From NCBI RefSeq assembly GCF_032854445.1, contig NW_027017972.1, forward strand, positions 1 through 64,000: DNA of 64,000 nucleotides, in the 5' to 3' direction. The DNA is from Liolophura sinensis (Eukaryota; Mollusca; Polyplacophora; Chitonida; Chitonidae). The position numbers and the translations under genes were made by a program. Below are positions 31,749 to 43,700 of the stretch, piece by piece. Under the pieces are notes generated by a model. That model did not search any database. It was not told where the DNA came from and worked only from the letters and a program-made list of their open reading frames with translations. Numbering within the stretch: position 1 is the first letter of the stretch; each line of letters begins with the position of its first letter.

Positions 31749-34700
31749 GTAATTAAGAGATGTGTCTCTTGATCGACAGTAAACCATTGGCATGTTAACA
31801 AAACTAGGGCATGATGCTTGAACGCTGTCAATTTCTTTTGTTCTACCTGCTGTTCTTGTTTCACTGACATTGTTATACGGGTTGTTGTTGTTGGACATCA
31901 GGTACGCATGATGCGAGACCAAACGCTAGTTGCAACTACTGCAACGGTACCAACAACGTGGCCGGTAACCTGTTCAAGTGAGCGAGTGAGAGGTATTTCG
32001 TTCCTAATGAGGTATAGCGGCGATGTAGGGAAAATATGATTAAGTGGCGGGCTTCCTCCGTGTTTCTGCTTCACGCGGAGGGCAATTGTGGTGACGCGTG
32101 GACTAAATTGTGCGGTGCGGGAAAGAACTTCGAGATTTGAGCCGGGTAGCATTTGGGACAGTGGTACATACGTTAGTTCAGTCACTTTCGGAGCAGTTGC
32201 GACTTGGCCAAACGCATACCCAATAATGTTTTCCCAAGTGCCAACAATTGTCATTTGGTTGCCCTATGCGCTGCAAATACTTTGTATACATGTTCAAAAT
32301 TACATCCCAAAAAGAAGCAAACAAGTGTACAGGTAGCAAGAAAAAATATATTGATTTCTTTTTCACACAATTACAATACACCATTTTGATATCGGATTTA
32401 GAGCCCGTAAGATTTAGCGTGCTCTACCCAAGTTTTAGGCGTCTTGGATTCTTTGACATATTGATTGAAATATTTTTAATTTCAGCTGTGAAGGCTATAC
32501 TGGCATACTTGAACAGACAGAATCGGCCTTACAGTGCCATTGATATCTTCAATAATCTGCACAAGGAATTTGGGAAAACTGTGAGTCTTTTGAAGTTTTC
32601 ATTGCCAGTTGGAATTACATAGAATATGAATGGATGAATTTGAAATCTATAATAAGGTCTTGTTATAATGGTTAAAGGATTGTTGAAATATCTTCCCTGT
32701 TTTGGAAGGTAATTGAGTTGTGTGCAGTGGGAATAAGTCTCTTATACTTGTAGGTAATGAATTCCATAAGAAGACTTTCATCAAACACAATTAAGTGAAA
32801 TATTCAGATGAATTACAATGATGTCATGGTGTTAGGATGTTTAAATTATAACAAAAAGTGCTCAGTATTTGGTGTTACTTGAGAGCCAGGTGGGTTACAT
32901 ATAAAATGTATCTTTCAGTCGCTTTCTAGGAAAGCGGTGGGGGGGGGGGGGGACTCTCACCGTCTGTGTGGTCCGGGGGGGGGGGGGGAACTCTCAACGT
33001 CGGGGGTGGTGGTGGTCGACTCTCACCGTCCGTGAGGTCTGGGGGTCGACAATAAGAAGCTGACAAAGTGATTGTTTGCTCAGTGTAATTTTCATTGAAG
33101 ACCACTTGTGTACCACCAGTGATTTGCAAAATGTCCGTTTATCAGCCTGTAAATATGGGATCCATTAATTCTGTGTTTTCAGGCTGTAGTCAAGGGTTGC
33201 GAGTCCTTGGCACAGGATGGTAAAATCCGAGAAAAGACATATGGCAAACAGAAAGTTTACGTGGCTGATCAGGTAAGTTTATGTCTGCAAATAAACTCTG
33301 AATATTCTACAACATTCATGTACTCAATTTTTCATTCATTTACAGCTCTTCTTTTCTTGATTTCTGGAAGCTTTTTTGTTTCTATTTGAATATGTGGAGT
33401 TTTTACTTCAATTGGTTGCTTTTAAATCGTATTAAAAAAAAAAGTTTGAAGAGTGATTTAAGTTGTTGTCATAAATGATTAAGGCATTAGTATTAAATCT
33501 AATGTATTACATATTACTGTAGGAACTTAGTGTCATTTGCGTAATTGACACAAGGCCATTCAAATAATACTGCCAACAAACTGGTTGTGAGTTTGCCCCA
33601 GGCTCTGCCTGATATCCTCCCATCATAATGGTGGCCCCTGTCATATAAGTATTTTTGAGTACAGCATAAGACACCTATCAAATAAATAAATCAACAGAAT
33701 GATGTGAATTTTCTGAAGCTGATTTGTCCTCTGGCTGTAATGTGATCCTGCATCTCATATCTGTCATGTCATCCTGCATCTCATATCTGTCATCTCTCAG
33801 AGCCAGTTTGCTGATGTGGATGAGTCTGAGATTCAGTCTATGGACAAGAGAGTTGCTGAAATGACAGAGGAGCTAAGGACCAACATGGCTGACATCCACA
33901 CGGCAGAAACAGGTTGGTGACAGTTACTCTTGCGTAACCATGGAGAACCAAGATGGCTCACATCCACAAGGCAGAAACAGGTTGGTGACAGTTACTCTTG
34001 CGTAACCATGGAGAACCAAGATGGCTCACATCCACAAGGCAGAAACAGGTTGGTGACAGTTACCCTTGCATAACAATTAAGAACCAATATGGCTGACATC
34101 CACAAGGCAGAAACAGGCTAGTGATGGTTACTGTTGTGTAACCATGGAGAACCAACATGGCTGACATCCACAAGGCAGAAACAGGCTAGTGATGGTTACT
34201 CTTGTGTAACCATGGGGAACCAACATGGGCGACATCCACAAGGCAGAAACAGGCTAGTGGCAGTTAATCTTGTGTAACCATGGGGAACCAAGATGGCTCA
34301 CATCCACAAAGCAGAAACAGGTTAGTGACAGTTACCCTTGCATAACCATTGAGAACCAACATGGCTCACATCCACAAAGCAGAAACAGGTTAGTGACAGT
34401 TACCCTTGCATAACAATTAAGAACCAATATGGCTGACATCCACAAGGCAGAAACAGGCTAGTGATGGTTACTGTTGTGTAACCATGGAGAACCAACATGG
34501 CTGACATCCACAAGGCAGAAACAGGCTAGTGATGGTTACTGTTGTGTAACCATGGGGAACCAACATGGCCGACATCCACACGGCAGAAGCAGGTAATTGA
34601 TGGTTACACTTGTGTAACCATGGAGAACCAACATGGGCGATATCCACACGGCAGAAGCAGGTAATTGACTGTTACTCTTGTGTAACCATGGAGAACCAAC

Positions 34701-37700
34701 ATGGCCGACATCCACAAGGCAGAAGCAGGTAATTGAGTGGTACCGTTGTGTAACCATGGAAAATCAATGTTGCCCATATTTAAGAATTTGTCTTTACTTT
34801 CTTTGTGAGAATCTGATCTATCCTGAGGAATATATCCAGTTATTTTTGGAATGTCACTGACCATTATAAATTTCATCTTTGCTTGTCTGAGGCTGTACCG
34901 TATCAAAATTTGTAATTTCTACTTACATTTTCGCTCGACTGAACGAAGTAAGGTGGGGTAATATGAGAATGGGGAAAAGTGTTGGTGTCTAAAAAAGCTT
35001 TTGGTTTTTTAGCCCCTGTGTAATGGGCTCTCATGCATGGATTGAAGGTTAAGCTTTTTCTTTTAACTCCTGTACATGTATAAAGGACTCTTGTTCATTG
35101 ATTGAAGGTTAAGCTATTTTGTTTAGCTCTCTGATCTATGGGATGGTGTGTAAATGCACATACTGGGATGGAAGGTTAAGCTATTTTGTTTAGCTCTCTG
35201 ATCTATGGGATGGTGTGTAAATGCACATACTGGGATGGAAGGTTAAGCTATTTTGTTTAGCTCTCTGGTCTATGGGATGGTGTGTAAATGCACATACTGG
35301 GTTGGAAGGTTAAGCTTCAACATACAGTGATGGAAATTTGTTTTGTTTGTGTTTTTTGGATATTTCTTTTCGTCTGTGTACATCTACAAAGGGCCTACTC
35401 ATGGAAGGTTGAACTGTTTTATTGGTTTTAGTTTTAGTTTTATAGGCTTTGTGAATGTTTTCTAATGATTTTTATTGATAGACTTTCAATTCACAAATTT
35501 ACCAGTTATACAAACATCAATTTTTTTCTTTCTGTAGTAAACATGTTCTCTAGAAATTAAGCCTCCATGTAGGGTAACAATTTCTTGTAAACAGGGTTTC
35601 TGGGACTTTATTGCTTATGAGATTTATGGACTTTGGCAGATTTGCCATTTGTGTAATCAAGTTTCATATAGGGCTACAATTTTTATTGTAAAATTGTAGG
35701 AGAACAAGAAGGGTATTGCGTTCCTCTGGCGATTTTACTAAATTTATCACCATTTTTCTGTTTTGTGGACACATTCAGATTGACTTCATTCTGTTCTCCT
35801 GTAAACAGAGATTTCTGCAAGCCTTCTTGTAGTGTTACACTTTCTTACGCAATCACTTATCTAGATAAGCTTTTTGTCTCTCCCCCCGTGGGGTTTCCGG
35901 GGTGATAAGAATAGGACCTCAGCCCTCTAGGCAAGCTTGTCGTAAAAGTCGACTAACCTAGAGCTCTCCTGTGTGAGCCCGGTGAATATAATAAGCTCAC
36001 ATCTTCTCGGTTGTGTGAGAGGCAACCGGGGAGCGACCTGTTTGCCGTGGGTTGCGACCCGTAATCTACGAGGACGGGATCCTGGTGGCTGAGGGTGTGT
36101 TGGTCTTGCGAGATCCTCACGCCCAACACGCCACTTTGGCCCTTACTTGGAGAGAGACGGGAGGTCGGATGGGCCCGGTCCGATCAATCGGCTTGGTCAT
36201 GTCTTGCCTCTACCTGGTCCCAGAGTATCCATAACACCAATCCTTAGAGAATATCTGTTATTTCTGAAATTTTGTTTGCGGGACTAGGTTTTGAGGCGGT
36301 GGCTCATGGGTCAATCGAGTAGTATGTGTCTGATGTGTGACCTTATTAGCCTAATGGGGTTTGCTCATTGAGGCCATCTATTCGAGTATACCTCACGTGG
36401 AGTCCTTGATGTCTTTCCTGCCGGGTTTTCCCAGGTTCAGGCATCGCCCTTGTTGGCACTCCGCGGTGGGTGGGGAACACGTGGGGTGAATTCGTATTAT
36501 ATATTTATCATGTCTACCTTAAACCTTCCATTAAATGTATCTAATGAATCGATCAGGTCTTCCTCTCAGCCGACTTCGTCGAATGCTGACAAAAAGAGGA
36601 AGTTAGAGGTTTTATCAGACTGCCTTGATAATGCGCAGGATACATGGCCGTCTTTTATCGTTCTCTCAACAAAGAGTGAACAGAAGCCGGCATCTAAAAT
36701 CCACCCATTTATGTTGAAACGAGCCTTGCAGGGCGCAGCGGGCACACTAAAAAACGTGAAAAAGCTGAGATCCGGAGACATTCTTATAGAATGTTTCCGG
36801 AAACAACAATCCACAAATCTCCTGACTTTAAACAAAATATGCGAAATTCCGGTGTTTACATCCCCTCATAGTTCCCTAAATAGCTGTCAGGGGATTATAC
36901 GTGATAGGGATGGAGATATTAGAGACCTAACTGAGGAAGAAATTTGCGCAGAGTTACATTCACAGGGTGTTACCAGAGTGAAACGTTTCACAACAAAAAA
37001 AGCTGGTAACATCCTAAAATTAAATACATATCTTCTAACTTTCAATACTAAATCCCTTCCGTCGTACATCTACATTGGCCCGTATAGGGTTAGTGTAGAC
37101 TTGTATATTCCTAACCCAACGCGGTGTTTCAACTGTCAAAAATTTGGTCACGGAAAGGGCCAGTGTAAAAATAAACTGGTTTGCTTCCGATGTAGTAGTG
37201 AAGGTCATGATGGTTTCGACTGTAGCAGCACAATTAAGTGTTGCAATTGCGGTGGAGATCATATGGCCTCCTCTAAAGACTGTCCATTGTTCCTTAAAGA
37301 AAAACAAATAATAAATTTAAAACTTAAAAACAATATATCGTATCAGGAAGCCCGCAAACTAGTCTCGCCTCCTAATACTTCACCGCAGACTTCGTTTGCC
37401 AATGTGGTCAAGCGAGTAGCATCTGTTGCTACTCAAACTTCCTTGACTTGGCCCATTGGAAACGACAAACCTAGTTCTACTTCTGTCCAACTTTCGGCTC
37501 AACCTGCGCTTAATTCCTGCTCAACTCAGACTACGACAATACAACAAATAACGCCGGTAAGTAGCACTCTACAAACTGATAAACCTGAACCCAATGTCCC
37601 TAAAAATAATGACAAAACTAAGTTCAAAAATAAAACTCAAAATAATAATAATAAACCTAGTGGCCCCACAGAGCGTCCCTCTAAGGCCACTAGGGATGCT

Positions 37701-40700
37701 ATCCAAACTTTTAATAGGTTTGGATCGTTGGAGGACGTTGGTCCTTCAACATCGGATGCGATGGATACATCACCCGCACCAGGGAGATCTTCCAGCCGAT
37801 CTCCACGGAAGGGTCGGCCTCGATCCAAACATAAAGATAAATCACCCATACGCCTTCCTCCATAATGTCTTCTTTAGATAAAATTATACAGTGGAATTGT
37901 CGAGGTCTTAAGGCAAATTTTATTGAAATAACACAGCTAGTTCAATCTTTTAATCCAGTTGCCCTGTGTCTTCAGGAAACTCACCTGAAGACACCTGACA
38001 AAGATAAAATAACTCTTAAAAACTATTCCCTTTATAGCACATATTGTATTGAAGAAGAGCGAGCTGCAGGCGGCTCCTCGATCTTCATAAATAACAATAT
38101 TATCCACAGCCCTGTAGCTCTGGATACAGAGCTTCAAGCTGTGGCCGTTTGTGTTTCATTATATGAAACAGTCACATTATGTTCGGTGTATATACCTCCG
38201 AACACTTCTTTGTCAGCTTTTCAGTTACACAATTTAAAAGAACAGTTACCTAAACCGTTTATAATACTTGGAGATTTTAATTCCCATAACCCCCTATGGG
38301 GCAGTAACAACATAAATAATAAGGGCAAGATAGTAGAAGACTTCTTATCGAATGGTGAACTGTGTTATTTCAATGATGGTTCTAATACCTATTTACATCC
38401 GGGTAACGGCACTTATTCTGCTATCGATCTCACTATCACGGATCCATCACTTCTCCTTGATTTTTCTTGGAAGGTGCATGACGATCTTTGTGGTAGTGAC
38501 CATTTTCCTATTATCCTAGAGCATATCACTTCTAATTCTTTAGAACGTGTAGCTAGGTGGAAATTCGATAAAGCAGACTGGATCGCATTCGAGATGTTCT
38601 GTGAGGCTGATATCACTCCAGAGACTCTCAATGCAGCAAATGATCCAATATTAAAATTTAACGAGCTTGTTTTACGAGCTGCCGATAGAACTATCCCTAA
38701 AACCTCGACAAATCCCAAATCCAAAAGTAAACCCTGGTATGATAAGGACTGTCGCAAAGCCATTAAGGACCGCAAAAAGGCCGAGCGAAATTTTAATATT
38801 TGTCCTACTGATAATAACTTAAACCAGGTTCGTATTTTTCGAGCTAAGGCTCGTCGATTACTCAAGTCCAAGAGACGATCTTGTTGGCGGAACTTTGTTT
38901 CGGGCATTACGTCAAAAACACCCATGCGTAAGGTCTGGAACATGGTTCAGAAACTTAAGGGCAAAAATAATAAAGCAAAAGTTCAGCATTTAAAAGATGG
39001 AGATAATATATTAACATCTCCATCTGATATAGCCAATAAATTAGCTGAAACAATTTCCAACAAATCTTCTAAGAACTATACTAAAAAATTCCAACATATT
39101 AAAAACCAGAAGGAGAAAACTAAATTGCCCTTTTCTTCTAAAAATTTACAAGATTATAATTGTCCATTTAATATCGAGGAACTTAGAACTGCATTAAAAA
39201 AGGCCCACGATACTGCTTGTGGTCCTGATAATGTATATTATAAGTTTCTCAACCATTTACCACCTGAGCCACTGGAGACTCTCTTGGATTTGATTAATGA
39301 TATTTGGATAACTGGTAATTTTCCACCATCATGGAGGGAGGCGTGTATTATCCCGGTTCCCAAACCGGGTAAGGATCATACTGATCCAAATAATTACCGT
39401 CCCATAGCTCTTACCAGCTGTGTCTGTAAGACTATGGAACGGATGATTAATGATAGACTTGTTTGGTTTCTGGAAACCAACAAGCTTTTATCTAATATTC
39501 AATGTGGTTTTCGGCAAGGTAGATCTACCATGGATCACCTTGTTCGATTCGAAACTTTTATTCGCGATGGCTTCATCAATAATGAACATGTGGTGTCCAT
39601 ATTTTTTGACCTTGAAAAGGCCTACGACACCACATGGAAATATGGTATTTTAAAAGACCTCGCGAACATGGGTCTTAAAGGTCGATTACCTATATTTATA
39701 TCTCAATTTTTATCTGATCGTCAGTTTAAGGTACGGGTTGGGTCCACTCTTTCTGACTCTTATGAGCAGGAAATGGGTGTACCCCAGGGCAGCATTCTAT
39801 CACCAACTCTGTTTAGCATAAAAATAAATAGCCTAGCAAAAACATTAACATTGGGCACAGAGGGTTCTTTATACGTGGATGATTTCCTTATATGCTACCG
39901 AGCTAAGAATATGAATAATATCGAACGTCAGTTGCAGCTTTGTCTCAATAACATCGAGAAATGGGCAACTGAAAACGGTTTTAGATTTTCAACGTCTAAA
40001 ACCGTCGGTATGCATTTTTGTAATAAACGGAAACTTCATCTTGACCCTGAGCTTACTTTTTGTGGTAAACAGATTAAAATTGTTGGAGAAACAAAATTTT
40101 TAGGTATAATATTTGATAGTAAGCTATCTTTTATACCTCACATAAAAATGCTTAAAGCTAAATGTACAAAGGCTCTCGATATAATTAAGGTCGTGTCTAG
40201 CACCGATTGGGGTGCTGACCGATCAGTTTTACTTAATTTATATCGTTCTCTGGTGAGGTCTAAATTGGACTATGGATCCATCATTTACGGTTCCACTAGG
40301 AAGTCGTACATTAAAATGTTGGATCCTGTTCATCACCAAGGTTTGAGGCTCAGCCTTGGTGCTTTTAGAACTTCACCAGTAGAAAGTTTATACGTGGAGG
40401 CAAATGAGCCTTCTTTATATAACCGACGTATAAAACTTAGCCTTCAATATGCCACAAAGCTTAAAGCACATCCAACAAACCCTGCCTACGACTGTGTTTT
40501 TAATCCATTGTATGTAGACAAATATACTAAATGTCCTAACAAGATCCCTTCGTTCGGTCTTCGTATACGGGACCATATTGTGGGAGCTAACATCAAGCTG
40601 GATGATATAGCTCCGGTGTCTTTTCCGGAGTCTCCTCCATGGCTTCTCCCACAACCAAAACTAATATTTGATCTGCGTAAATATAATAAATCGAATACAA

Positions 40701-43700
40701 ATCCTCTTATAATTCAGCAAGGTTTTGCTGAAATTAAAGCTAATTATACGGATTATAAATTTATATATACTGACGGGTCGAAGGATGGGGACAGGGTTGC
40801 GACTGCGGCTGTCTTAGAGCAGCGGGTCTCTTCCTTTCGTCTTCCATCCTCTTCTTCAATAATCTCTGCCGAGGCCAGAGCTATACTCCTGGCCTTATCA
40901 TATGTTTCTTCTGGTGTGCCCAGAGGGCAATGATATGCACTGACTCGTCGTCTTGCCTATTGGCAATACAGAATAATAAATTTAAAAATCCCTTGATCCT
41001 TCAAATTTTAGCTATACATAGGAAATTAATTAGAAGAGGTAAAGATATTATATTCTGCTGGATACCAAGTCATATTGGTATCCATGGAAACACAGTCGCA
41101 GACAGGGAGGCGAAAGCTGCCCTAAATAAACCCATATCTAAGATAAAAATCCCTTATACTGACATGAAGTCCAATATTCTTAAATATATTCGTGGCCTTT
41201 GGCAGGGTGAATGGAACTTGCAGGTCCATAATAAACTGCATGCCATTCATCCGGTCATTGGCTATAATTCATATACATTTGATATGTCTCGTAGAGACCA
41301 AGTCGTTTTAACGAGATGCCGTATTGGACATTCTCATCTGACACACTATTTCATCTTGGATGGGAGCAGTGCTCCCGAGTGTGTTGGATGTGATGCTCAA
41401 TATGGCAACAAACATATTCTGGTTGACTGTGTAGACTTTGCCCATGTTCGGCAGAGATTCTACACGGTTAACTCTATATATGATTTATTTGACAGCATCG
41501 CTGGCGATGTTGTCATAAATTATTTGAAGGCCATTGGCCTATATCATAAAATATAAATTTTAATTGTCGTAAATATCTATAAATAAACAGTTATATATAT
41601 TTATACATGTACTATAACTCTGGTTTTCGAGTTTTAACTCTTATTTTTGTTTTATACGATTTTAAACATGTCTGTACTTTTTGTTTTACTTTTGATGTTC
41701 ATATTATCATGTCGAAAACCTTTACCGTCTCTTGTTTTCACCTTGTTCTCGCCACGATATGGCTGAAATATTGCCGATGTGGCGTTAAGCCATAATCATT
41801 CATTCATTCATTCATTTTTGTCTCTCTAGCCACTTTACCAGACTTGTAGGGTGTAAGAATTTGCCTTGGTGTATACCAGTTTATTTGGTATACACAGTAT
41901 GTGTAAAAAGCTTTCCACATCTGTATTGGTACTAGGAGCCAGTGACACTGGCCGATGCATGTGCCTCTCTGTACTATGACGGAATGTTTAAACCATCCAC
42001 GCAGTGACTTGTCAGCTGAGAATTTGCTCAGCCAATCAGAGGGCTGCAGTGGCCACCCTTAGTACACGGATAGACCACTGGCTCAGTTTTGTGCATGACC
42101 TCCCCAAACTGCCGTCTTTACCACCACAACACTTTACAAGTTTTATCTTTGTCCTGATTCCATTGTCTAGTGGACTGCTATAGCAGGTGGAGCTGGTGGG
42201 TTTCTCTGATTCCACTGTCTAGTTGACTGCTATAGCAGGCCGCCAGCTGGTGGGATTTCTCTGATTCCACTGTCTAGTTGACTGCTGTAGCAGGTGGAGC
42301 TGGTGGGATTCTCCGATTCCATTGTCTAGTTTAATTTTGACATGGGACTTGAATCTACATGTTTGTGTCTAATCTGTGTGCATGTGTCTTGATATAGAAT
42401 CAACCTTAGGACCACTCAAAAAATACCTTTGTTCAGACAAACAATTTTTGGAGACAAAAAAAAAAAATGCTTTATATATCTCTTGTTTTTCAGAGTTGAA
42501 GTCCTTAACAAGTTCCTTGACAACAGCAGAAGCTGAGAGGACTGCTTGGAGAAGTCACCCAAAGTGTAAGGCTATCAGGAAGGTGTACGTCTGGAACCAG
42601 CCCTCCTCGTGTTATAGGACGCCTTATAATGATCACCTTGAATTCAGCTCCCACTGGTTTTGTATAGTATTAAAAGTCAGGGGAAAGCTTAGGTTAGCCA
42701 GAGGACAATTCTTCGGACAGTTAACATGGGAGAGATGACAAAAATTGGAAAGGGAAACGTATTGATTTCAAATTCTGGCCATTGGATCAGTTAAACCACT
42801 CACTCTCCGTGCCTGTCTGAATGTCTGTGGTTTCCTCTGGGTGCTTCGGTTTCCTCTTGCCATAAACCAGGCGTCCATGATAGTGAAATATTCCTGAGAA
42901 AGGCAAATAATCACCAACTAAAAATTAAGACAGGAGATTTGTCAGGTACATGTAGCTAGGTAGCCCCTGACTGATGCTAAACTCCTGCTCGTGCTAGCCA
43001 CTGATGTGTCAGCTTAGAAACTTCAGTGTAAATGGTGCCCTATTTCTCCAGTCGTGTGTGGCAAAGTCTTCCAGCAACTAGCAGATGATCATGGGCTTCC
43101 CCCGGGCTCTGCTCAGTTTCCTCCCATCATAATAACGCTGGCTTACATTGTAAAAGTAATGCTGGCTGCCGTGGTATAAGTGAAATATTCTTGAACGGCA
43201 TAAAACACCATTCAAATAAATAAATACAGTTCAATGGTTTCATTATTAACATCTTGTGTTTTTTCAGTGCCACTCCCTGAAATCAAAATTGGCAAGTTTG
43301 AAGAAGGGCAGGTTTTGATATCCAAAGAAGACAAAGACAAGGTACTGTAAAGTGTGTCAGCCCTCCACACGGCTTCAGATGGGTTTATAAGCATGTAAAC
43401 AGTTGAACTAAAACCTTAACAGGGGTAAATTGACAATACATGGTATTTCAAGTGATATAACACATAATCATTTGCTTACTATCACACTGTCATTGCTGCT
43501 CTGGATTTAATCTTCTATTATGATCTTCTACATTCATGGGTTTTATAACTTTTTATTTTCACTGTGTTATGTTTTTTCATTGGCTGAAGTTATTCATGAC
43601 AAGGTGCCAGAGATTCAGTAGTTCGTATAGTGTGTTAGAATCCCCTTTCCCCTTGCTTGTTTAAGGCATTTCCACGGGGTGGGGGGAAGGATTATCTGAA

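Larger units (their letters stand above)
35883..41814 (+). mobile_element. LINE copy L, full length, inside PSMC3IP intron 4
   Basis: A complete sense-strand element of about 5.9 kb: 5' UTR of the D type, intact ORF1, ORF2 with one frameshift, 3' UTR and CATT tail. The 12-bp duplication TTTTTGTCTCTC is present at 35871-35882 and 41815-41826 without mismatch, which indicates recent insertion. It is the only copy outside the array and sits in non-LINE DNA, so it shows the element's true ends. Confidence 0.96.

Noticed and set aside
32926-33129. Pro-rich minus-strand ORF opposite the G runs
   Set aside because: Homopolymer-based low-complexity frame.
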